From: CAYJRR01 sp964372275 [NCBI: uncultured bacterium]
GTDB lineage: Bacteria; CAYJRR01
DNA: 59,366 nt
Assembly: GCA_964372275.1 (NCBI GenBank)
Contig: CAYJRR010000005.1
Location: forward strand, 1-59,366
Direction of reading: 5' to 3'
Shown here: one piece after another, positions 53,404 to 59,366 of the stretch
Position numbering within the stretch: the stretch's first letter is position 1
Layout: each line of letters starts with the position of its first letter
The notes under the pieces: generated by a model
What the model was told of the DNA's origin: nothing
What the model saw: the letters and a program-made list of their open reading frames with translations, nothing else
Databases searched by the model: none
Program-made: the position numbers and the translations under genes

Positions 53404-54638
53404 GGCGTCGGCGAGGAGGGGGAGGTTCTCCGGGCGGAAGCTCGCCCGGCGGGCCGTCTGCGGCGGAGAGGATCTTCGAAGACGTCTCCTGCTGGGAGGC
53501 GCGGACGATCCAGGTGGCGACGGCGCTCGACCTCTTCACCTTGCTGGCCGACGGTCCCGCGACGGCGGAGGACGTCGCCGTCCGGATCGGCGCCGACCGG
53601 CGGGCCACCGAGCTCCTGCTGAACGCACTGTGCGAGGTCGGCTATCTCTCGAAGCGCGCCGACCGCTACGCGAACGCCGCGCACGCCCAATCGCACCTGG
53701 TCCGGGGGCAGCGCGGGTACGTCGGCTGGAGCGTGCTGTTCGAAGCGTCGTCGTGGGACCGGTGGGGGAAGCTCGAGGAGGCGATCCGTACCGGCAAGCG
53801 GCCCGCGGGGTCGAAGCTCTTTTCCGAGGACGCCGACCGGTCCAAGACGCTCCTGCGCGCGATCCACGCCCGCGCCGAGGCGCTCTTCGTCCGGCAGGTG
53901 GTGGAAAAGGTGCGCCTCGACGACGCGAGCTCGCTGCTCGACCTGGGCGGCGGGGCCGGGACCTACGCCATCGCGCTGTGCCGCCGATGGCCGAAGCTCC
54001 AGGCGACCCTGCTCGACCTGCCGATTGCCATCGAGCTCGCGCGCGAAACGACCGCCAAGACCGACGTCCACAAGCGCATCGCGCTGGTGGAGGGGGACTA
54101 CCACGTCGATCCCTTCGGCGGACCGTTCGACGTCGTCTTCGCCTCCAACGTCGTGCACATGGAGGGGGAGGCCGGACTCAAGTCCCTCCTGAAGCGTGCG
54201 TTCGACGCGCTCCATCCCGGAGGGAGGCTGGTGATCCGCGACATGCTGCTGGCCGACGACCGCACCGGCCCGAAGGGGGCCGTCTTCTCGCTCAACATGC
54301 TGCTGCAGACCGAGGGCGGCCGCTGCTACTCGGCCGGAGAGCTGTCGGGATGGTTGCGCGAGGCCGGGTATCGCGACGTTCGCGCGCTGGAGCCGCACGT
54401 GCTGCTGGAGGGGCGAAAGCCAGGCCCGCGTCCCGCCAAGGCGGAGCCGGCGAAGACGGACACGGCGACGTCCGACGGGGAGTCGAAGGCACCCGCGTCG
54501 CCCGGCGATGCGACGACGGGAGAGTCGAAGGCGCCCCCGACGCCCGGCAATGCGACGACCGCCACGCCTGCCGGAGCCCCTCCGGCGGCGCGGACACCGG
54601 AAACGGCTACTCCCGCCGGAAGCGGCGAAGGGTCGTAA
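53397..54638 (+). CDS. O-methyltransferase family 2 with low-complexity tail
   Basis: The 413-residue protein starts at ATG 53397, nine bases after GGAGG, and overlaps the SDR stop by seven bases. It has the dimerisation helix region near residues 20-95, the SAM loop LLDLGGGAGTYAIAL, LLDLPIAIELA, VEGDYHVDPFGGPFDVV, NVVHMEGE and GGRLVIRDMLL, as in hydroxyneurosporene/caffeate-type methyltransferases. The last 70 residues form a Pro/Ala/Thr tail with two GESKAP-x-x-PG-x-ATT units. The tail is not part of the known fold. It probably methylates a phenol or hydroxyl group. Confidence 0.85.
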   Translation: MVRRRRGGGGSPGGSSPGGPSAAERIFEDVSCWEARTIQVATALDLFTLLADGPATAEDVAVRIGADRRATELLLNALCEVGYLSKRADRYANAAHAQSHLVRGQRGYVGWSVLFEASSWDRWGKLEEAIRTGKRPAGSKLFSEDADRSKTLLRAIHARAEALFVRQVVEKVRLDDASSLLDLGGGAGTYAIALCRRWPKLQATLLDLPIAIELARETTAKTDVHKRIALVEGDYHVDPFGGPFDVVFASNVVHMEGEAGLKSLLKRAFDALHPGGRLVIRDMLLADDRTGPKGAVFSLNMLLQTEGGRCYSAGELSGWLREAGYRDVRALEPHVLLEGRKPGPRPAKAEPAKTDTATSDGESKAPASPGDATTGESKAPPTPGNATTATPAGAPPAARTPETATPAGSGEGS

Positions 54639-55341
54639 GCGCCTTGGCGGCGGAGATCTCCGCCCCCCCTTCCACCTCGTAGCAGACGGCGAAGGAGCGG
54701 GAACCGGTCTCCGGATCGCCGCCGATCGTCATCGTGGCGGCCGTTCCGAGGGTGATGTCGACGAAGGCGACGTTCTCCAGGTCGAGCGGATCGTCCGGGT
54801 CCTCGCTGGAGAAGTTCCCGTCGAACAGGCCCTGGTCGTTCACGCCGATCAGCGACGTCCCGGTGCCGAAGACGCGAAGGTCGTTTGCGTCGGCGTCGTC
54901 GTAGATCACCTTCGCCCCTGCGGTCGGACCGTTGACCGTCAGGTTGAGGGTGAACTCCCCGTCGGTGGTGACGACCCCGACCGTCGCCGAGGTGGTCACG
55001 ATCAGTACGTCGTTCGGATCGACGGAGTGTCCCTCGTAGACGACGGCGGTGGCGAAGACCCCGAGGAAATCGTCGAAGCCATGGGTCGCATTCCCCCACC
55101 ACAGCTCCCGCGGGCCGTCGACGGCGAACAGGTCGATCAACGTCCCGGGCTCGTCCGGATTCGGCTGGGTCCAGACGATCTGGCAGCGCGCCTCCACCTC
55201 CGGCTCCGGCGCCGGCGTCGGCTCCTCCTCCGGAGCCTCGAAGAGATCGCCGTCGTCACCGGGCACGCATGCCGCGATCCAATTCACCGCCGCGACCGCG
55301 AAAAGCGCCGCCAAGGGGGGAACGATCCTTCGATGGGCCAT
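54607..55341 (-). CDS. Lipoprotein related to the one at 28392
   Basis: The 244-residue protein has a lipobox IAAC (Cys25), a Pro/Glu-rich linker (EEEPTPAPEPEVE) and a strand-rich domain with one Cys at each end (CQIVWTQ, FAVCYEVEG). The order of segments CQIVW, DLFAVDG, NGPTAGA, GVNDQGLFDGNF, VDITLGTAATMTIGG parallels the lipoprotein at 28392-29384. It overlaps the methyltransferase 3' end by 32 bases. Function is unknown. Confidence 0.65.
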   Translation of the reverse strand: MAHRRIVPPLAALFAVAAVNWIAACVPGDDGDLFEAPEEEPTPAPEPEVEARCQIVWTQPNPDEPGTLIDLFAVDGPRELWWGNATHGFDDFLGVFATAVVYEGHSVDPNDVLIVTTSATVGVVTTDGEFTLNLTVNGPTAGAKVIYDDADANDLRVFGTGTSLIGVNDQGLFDGNFSSEDPDDPLDLENVAFVDITLGTAATMTIGGDPETGSRSFAVCYEVEGGAEISAAKALTTLRRFRRE

Positions 55342-55390
55342 TCTGTCTACTCTCCTCGTGGTTGGCGCGGGTCATACCACGAGCGCCGTC

Positions 55391-55440
55391 GAGGAAGAAA
55401 GAAGGGGCGGAGCGCCGGCCAATTCCGGACGCCCCGCCCC
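55391..55440 (-). terminator. Possible rho-independent terminator after the CHNWAPA gene
   Basis: GGGGCGG (55404-55410) and CCGCCCC (55434-55440) form a strong stem with partial pairing inside, followed on the minus strand by a T-rich TTCTTTCTTCCTC stretch. It lies about 160 bases after the stop of the 55598 gene. The position and tail fit a terminator for that gene. Confidence 0.45.
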
Positions 55441-55597
55441 CGGGGAGGAACTTCGAATCGTCGAAACGATGGTGGAGCAACCGGCGTACCGCGCGCGCCC
55501 CGCGAAAATCCGTTGGAATCACGGGGCGAGGCGCGCGTTCGGACGGCCCCAGGTGGGTACTGTCCTACCGGCCGAGGGGCGCCGAAGGGCGGACGGG

Positions 55598-56836
55598 CTA
55601 GCCGTTGCCGCCCGCCGGCTCCTCGCGGAGCGTCGACTCCAGGACCGAGAAGTCGATCCCGGTCCGCTCGGCCGTCCGGCGGATGTAGTCCGAGAGCTTG
55701 TTCTGGTCGAGCACCGGGCAGATCGCGGTCAGGGTCTCGGCGATCCGGCGCCCTTCGCCGGCGTTGAAGGAGGCGGCGGTGAGGGCCTGCATCGAACGGC
55801 AGAACTTCTCGATCTCCTTCACCGAGACGCCGTCCTTGGCGATCTTCTTGAGACGGCGGAAGTCGGCGGAGTCGTTCTTGCCGGTCGGCGCCCACGCGAA
55901 GTCGGGGATCTTGTCGCCGCGGGGCTTGCCCCATTTCGCCTTGACGATGTTCCCCTCGTCGTCGGTGTACACCTTCATCTTCCAGGAGAGCGGAACGAGG
56001 TTGGTCTCGCCGCGGGCCGCGTAGTGGCTCTCGGCGACGTACTCCAGGTTCAGGTCGACCTCGAACGCCTTGGTGGCGCCGCCCGGCAGCCGGCCCCGCG
56101 ATCGGCCGGTGAGCTCGGTCGCCGTACGCTTCCAGGAGTAGATCGCCTGGTTCCAGACCTCGACGCCCGGATCGACGTCGAAGACGATCCCCGGCTTGTC
56201 GGGCCCGACGTAGGTCTCGAGCAGGGTCAACAGGTCGACCGGGTCGAGGTTGTCGCTCGCCGACTCGCGGCCGTAGTTTCGGGCGCCGTAGAACTCGGAG
56301 TAGGGGCGCGGGTAGAACCAGGTGGTCAGCTCGCGCAAGTCGCCGATGCCGAACGGCACGTCGGCGTAGATCTTGTCCAACTCGACGACGAAGGCGGACG
56401 CGGGGTCGATCCCGGCAGGGGCCCAGTTGTGGCAGAAGCCCTCCCAGCGCTTCGCCTTCTTGTCGTACCCGGTCCGGTTGTAGTTCTCGGTGAGTCCGGG
56501 GTTGCGTCCTTCCGAGGCGGTCATCGCCACGTCGAACTTCTCGCTCGTCGGCTTGGCAGCGTTGTCCTTGATCACCTGGTGGACCAGGTCGCAGTCGCCG
56601 TAGCCGCGTCGCAGCATCCGCTCGATCTCCGTGTCGCGCTCCCGCGCGAGCGGCCCTTCGTAGCGCGGGAGGTAGGACGAGGAGTAGGGCTGCAAGTCCA
56701 TCTTCGCCGATACGTCGCCCGCGGTGATCGTCGGCTTCGCGAGGTCGTCGACGTATCGTCCGGTCTGGGCCGATGCCGTTCCGGCCAGAAAGATCAGACT
56801 GCTCGCCGTGGTCAGGCGTGTCGCAAACATGGACAT
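55598..56836 (-). CDS. Secreted CHNWAPA-motif protein, transglutaminase-elicitor-like, copy 1
   Basis: The 412-residue protein has a signal peptide ending near ASAQ. A conserved body follows with LVHQVIKDNA (84-93), WEGFCHNWAPAGIDP (131-145, Cys135), IYADVPFGIGDLRELTTW and VWNQAIYSW. The C-terminus has CPVLDQNKLSDYIRRTAERTG. The CHxWAPA segment resembles the motif around the catalytic Cys of oomycete-type transglutaminase elicitors (TGase_elicitor family). That would mean protein cross-linking outside the cell, but this is a motif-level inference. The start at 56836 has GGAGGAGG five bases upstream. It is a paralogue of the gene at 57571. Confidence 0.6.
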   Translation of the reverse strand: MSMFATRLTTASSLIFLAGTASAQTGRYVDDLAKPTITAGDVSAKMDLQPYSSSYLPRYEGPLARERDTEIERMLRRGYGDCDLVHQVIKDNAAKPTSEKFDVAMTASEGRNPGLTENYNRTGYDKKAKRWEGFCHNWAPAGIDPASAFVVELDKIYADVPFGIGDLRELTTWFYPRPYSEFYGARNYGRESASDNLDPVDLLTLLETYVGPDKPGIVFDVDPGVEVWNQAIYSWKRTATELTGRSRGRLPGGATKAFEVDLNLEYVAESHYAARGETNLVPLSWKMKVYTDDEGNIVKAKWGKPRGDKIPDFAWAPTGKNDSADFRRLKKIAKDGVSVKEIEKFCRSMQALTAASFNAGEGRRIAETLTAICPVLDQNKLSDYIRRTAERTGIDFSVLESTLREEPAGGNG

Positions 56837-57072
56837 CGAAGCCTCCTCCTACGCGCGCCCACCGTCGGGCGTGGCGCGCGTGTGGAGCAGGAGGCGTGCC
56901 ACGGCGCGTCGAGATCATCTCTTTACTTTTCAAGGGCTTGCCTTGTCATGCCCTGGCAAGTGTCGCATCGATGTCTCGTCTGAATGTGGTGAGTCGTTGT
57001 TCATCAACGATGACCGAGCTCTCCATGTCCCAGCCCGTTCGTCGCGCGATCCGGGTGTAGGATCCGGCTCCG

Positions 57073-57534
57073 ATGAGCGATCGATCGAACGCCCGACCCG
57101 GTTGGGACGAGTACTTCATGGGCTTCTCCCTTGCTGCCTCGCGGCGCGCCACCTGCGATCGGAAGCATGTCGGCGCGGTGATCGTCGTCGACAAGCAGGT
57201 CGTGGCCACCGGATACAACGGCTCGGTGCGTGGGATGCCGCACTGCGACGAGGCCGGACACGACATGGTCAACGGGCACTGCGTCCGGACGATCCACGCC
57301 GAGATGAACGCCATCGCCCAGGCGGCGGCGCGGGGCGTCTCGGTGAAAGGCGCGAGCATCTACACCACCGCGAGCCCCTGCTGGGACTGCTTCCGCGTGC
57401 TGGTGAACACCGGGATCCGGCGCTTCCTCTACAACGAGCCGTATCGCGAAGGGGAACACCGGCGGCGGATTTCGGAAGTGGCCGACCGCCTGGATCTCGA
57501 GGTGAAGGCGCTGAACGGCGGCCAAGGAGCTTGA
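57073..57534 (+). CDS. dCMP deaminase
   Basis: The 153-residue protein has TIHAEMNAIAQAA (His75, Glu77) and SPCWDCFRVL (Cys103, Cys106), the zinc-binding and catalytic motifs of the cytidine/dCMP deaminase family. It also has VGAVIVVDKQVVATGYNGSVRG and a HCDE segment of the ComEB/dCMP group. It should make dUMP from dCMP, which is the substrate of the ThyX enzyme encoded at 29428. ATG 57073 gives the usual N-terminus. It sits between the two CHNWAPA-family genes on the opposite strand. Confidence 0.92.
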   Translation: MSDRSNARPGWDEYFMGFSLAASRRATCDRKHVGAVIVVDKQVVATGYNGSVRGMPHCDEAGHDMVNGHCVRTIHAEMNAIAQAAARGVSVKGASIYTTASPCWDCFRVLVNTGIRRFLYNEPYREGEHRRRISEVADRLDLEVKALNGGQGA

Positions 57535-57570
57535 CGAGTTCCCGGGCCGCCGTTCGCACCGCCGCCTACG

Positions 57571-58965
57571 TCACGCCGGGCTGGGCGAGCTGCCGTCCGC
57601 CGGCGGTGTTGCCGGCGCGGGCGCCGGTTCCGCCGTCGGGGCAACGTCCTCGTGGGCCGGCGTCTCGCTGTGCAGCATTCCGTCCAGCACGCTGTAGTCC
57701 TGGCCGGTGCGCTCCGCCGTCTTGCGGATGAAGTCGGCGAGCTTGTTCTGGTCGAGGACCGGGCAGATCTTGTCGAGGAGCCTGGAGAGCTTCTGCGCCT
57801 CCTTCTTCTTGATCCTTCCGTTCGGAAGGGCCGCCATGCGACGGCAGAACTCCTCGATGTCCTTCACCGAGATCCCCTCCTCGGCGATCTTCTTCATCTT
57901 CTCGAACTCGGCATTGGTGGATGGCGCGCGCGGGATCCACGCGAAGTCGGGGATGCGGTTGGAACCGTCCCAGGCGCTGTCGACGATGTTCCCCTTCTTG
58001 TCGGTGTAGAGGTAGGCGTCCCAGCTGGTCGTTCGCTCGATCGTGTCGCCGCGGTACCCGTAGTGCCCTTCAAGGCCGTAGGTGGCGTTGATCTTCACCT
58101 TGTAGACGCGCCCCTTTTCCGGCGGCCGCTTGGGACCGAACTCGGCCGGATTCTCGATGCGCTTCGTCTCCATGTCCCACTTGTAGACGGGCTGGTTCCA
58201 GACCATGTAGCCCGGATCGACGTCGAGCACGATCCCCGGTTTCCCTTCGTCGACGTAGTTGTCCAGGATCGTGATCAGGTCGACCGGATCGAGGCTGTCC
58301 TCGATCTTCTCCTCCGAGTCCTTGTCGTTGTGGCGCTTGCCGAACCAGGCAACGTTCCAGCTGTCGGGGAAGTTGAAGGTCATCAGCTCGCGCATGTCCG
58401 CGATGCCGAACGGGACGTCGGCGTAGATCTTGTCCATCGAGACGATGAAGTTGATGTTCTGGTCGAGTCCGGCCGGCGCCCAGTTGTGGCAGAAGCCGGT
58501 CCAACTCTCCGCTTCCTTGTCGTACCCCTCGCGCAGGTAGCGCTCGCGGAACCCGTCGACGCCGACCGCCTCGAACTTCGCCGCGGTGTCCTTCTTGGCG
58601 TTGTCCTTGATGACCTGGTGGACGAGGTTGCACTCCCCGTTGTTGAAGCCGTCGGTGACCATCCGACGGATCTCGGCGTCGCTCTCCGAATTGGCGAGAG
58701 GACCGCTCGAGCGCGGGAGGTAGGAACCGGAGTAGGGCTTGAAGCCCATATCCCCCCTCTTCTTCCCCTGGCGGATCTTCATCACCGATTCACCCGCGCC
58801 GCGCACGAAGCGACCGTTCTGCTTCGGAAGGGGGGGCGCCGCCGGAGTGGCTGCCGTGGTCGAAGTGGCCGCCGTCTCCGTTTCGGTGACCGGCTGCGCA
58901 AGCGCGCTCGCGTTCCAGACCAGGACCGCGGCGAGGCCGGCGATCGACGTACGTGTGGTATACAT
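57571..58965 (-). CDS. Secreted CHNWAPA-motif protein, transglutaminase-elicitor-like, copy 2
   Basis: The 464-residue protein starts at ATG 58965 behind AAGGAG (minus strand, five bases away). It has a signal peptide (LAAVLVWNASALAQ), a Thr/Ala-rich linker, and the same body as copy 1: LVHQVIKDNA, WTGFCHNWAPAGLDQ (Cys159), IYADVPFGIADMRELMTF, VWNQPVYKW, FCRRMAAL and CPVLDQNKLADFIRKTAERTG. A Pro/Ala tail ends PADGSSPSPA. Copy 1 lacks this tail and linker. Both copies probably act outside the cytoplasm. The exact function is unproven. Confidence 0.6.
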   Translation of the reverse strand: MYTTRTSIAGLAAVLVWNASALAQPVTETETAATSTTAATPAAPPLPKQNGRFVRGAGESVMKIRQGKKRGDMGFKPYSGSYLPRSSGPLANSESDAEIRRMVTDGFNNGECNLVHQVIKDNAKKDTAAKFEAVGVDGFRERYLREGYDKEAESWTGFCHNWAPAGLDQNINFIVSMDKIYADVPFGIADMRELMTFNFPDSWNVAWFGKRHNDKDSEEKIEDSLDPVDLITILDNYVDEGKPGIVLDVDPGYMVWNQPVYKWDMETKRIENPAEFGPKRPPEKGRVYKVKINATYGLEGHYGYRGDTIERTTSWDAYLYTDKKGNIVDSAWDGSNRIPDFAWIPRAPSTNAEFEKMKKIAEEGISVKDIEEFCRRMAALPNGRIKKKEAQKLSRLLDKICPVLDQNKLADFIRKTAERTGQDYSVLDGMLHSETPAHEDVAPTAEPAPAPATPPADGSSPSPA

Positions 58966-59059
58966 GTCCGCTCCTTGGTTCGGTTCTGAAGGTCGATTCG
59001 AAGGTGAACGTCGGTCGGCGGGACATTCAGCAACCGCTGTGCCCTGCACTATCCACCCC

Positions 59060-59086
59060 GCGATATCATTGATAAGTGGCTGTCAA
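59060..59086 (-). promoter_or_regulatory. Possible promoter for copy 2
   Basis: On the minus strand, TTGACA (59081-59086) and TATCGC (59060-59065) are separated by 15 bases. They lie in an AT-rich segment about 100 bases before the 58965 start. The spacing is shorter than the usual 17, so this is tentative. Confidence 0.3.
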
Positions 59087-59255
59087 TTAATCGCTTTGTC
59101 AGTCCTTCGTGAGTGAGTCACGGAGATCTCACTCGGAATCGCCTGCTGTCAGTCACCCCCAGTTTGTGGGATTGATATGTCCCGAAGGGATGTCGGTCTC
59201 CCATCGGACGGCCCCCTGACTGGGTCTTCGATAGGAGGTCAACGACGTCCCACCG

Positions 59256-59366
59256 TCAGGCGGGTGTCGAGCCTGACTCGCTGTCCGGCGTGGAGGCGTC
59301 GCCGGGCGCCGGCTCCGGCGGAGGGACTTCGGCGTGTGCATCGGTCTCGCTCTTCACCGCCGCGTC
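59256..59366 (-). CDS. 3' end of a probable third CHNWAPA-family gene, cut by the window edge
   Basis: Read on the minus strand from base 59366, an open frame of 36 codons runs to TGA at 59258-59256. Its tail contains SETDAHAEV, PEPAPGDAST and ends SGSTPA. The neighbouring copy 2 tail has SETPAHEDV, AEPAPAPAT and ends SSPSPA. The shared SET-x-AH-E-V pattern and Pro-rich ending suggest a third tandem paralogue transcribed in the same direction. The catalytic part would lie beyond the window. Confidence 0.45.
   Translation of the reverse strand, partial: DAAVKSETDAHAEVPPPEPAPGDASTPDSESGSTPA

Noticed and set aside
56937-56960. CTTGCC...GGCAAG inverted repeat upstream of CHNWAPA copy 1
   Set aside because: A six-base arm with a 12-base gap is weak, and no similar element was found at copy 2.
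59153-59341. 62-codon minus-strand open frame at the window end
   Set aside because: Pro/Arg-rich with no ribosome-binding site; the overlapping frame ending at 59256 has a tail like that of copy 2 and is preferred.
1-59366. CRISPR arrays, prophage genes, transposases
   Set aside because: No array of regularly spaced repeats with unique spacers and no recognisable transposase, integrase or phage structural protein was found.

Overview
The window is one continuous stretch of very GC-rich DNA (third codon positions are almost all G or C) packed with genes on both strands. Gaps are short, none exceeds 300 bases, and several gene pairs overlap by ATGA, GTGA or TTGA. Many predicted proteins are Gram-negative envelope proteins: lipoproteins with Asp-rich or Pro-rich linkers after the lipidated Cys, two FadL-type outer-membrane barrels and a ChaN-like lipoprotein. 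PilZ proteins, a homodimeric-type pyruvate dehydrogenase E1, a long ThyX and DUF4143 ATPases are also present. I infer an uncultured, free-living Gram-negative bacterium of a deltaproteobacteria-like lineage (Myxococcota or a related phylum). No rRNA, tRNA, CRISPR array or insertion sequence was recognised.

Layout. 1-5.7 kb: a TPR protein, then a minus-strand run of type II GAPDH-like dehydrogenase, FeeM-like N-acyltransferase, SAM methyltransferase and VAO-family flavin oxidase. 5.8-6.9 kb: panD and a vapBC pair with a triple-repeat operator. 6.9-13.5 kb: an amidohydrolase followed by a metal-site-less amidohydrolase paralogue, two small proteins and an AceE-like E1. 13.7-18.5 kb: lipoproteins, a ferritin-like protein, a coiled-coil protein and a dicarboxylate/glutamate symporter. 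18.5-25 kb: a secreted ankyrin protein, a DUF4143 ATPase, tandem FadL barrels and a degenerate TrpC-like barrel. 25-31.8 kb: a copper monooxygenase-like lipoprotein, two alpha/beta hydrolases, a lipoprotein, ThyX and a zinc-ribbon protein. 31.8-36.9 kb: a thiazole-synthesis operon (ThiO-ThiS fusion, ThiG, ThiE) followed by a Cna-B/PDZ protein. 36.9-38.3 kb: a second DUF4143 ATPase between direct repeats. 38.4-50.7 kb: an Ntn asparaginase, PilZ proteins, an MFS exporter, a HAD phosphatase, a cobalamin-binding-like protein, a large lipoprotein, an Smr nuclease and ChaN. 50.8-54.6 kb: an operon of 5'-nucleotidase, SDR and O-methyltransferase. 54.6 kb to the end: a lipoprotein, then two complete members and probably one cut-off member of a secreted CHNWAPA-motif family (transglutaminase-elicitor-like), with dCMP deaminase in between.

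Genes that may work together: ThyX and dCMP deaminase both feed dTMP synthesis but are not adjacent. ThiO-S, ThiG and ThiE act in thiamine synthesis. The FeeM-like/methyltransferase/VAO-oxidase operon looks like a small natural-product pathway and is the best candidate for something undescribed. Next in interest are the tandem secreted CHNWAPA family and the amidohydrolase/pseudo-amidohydrolase pair.
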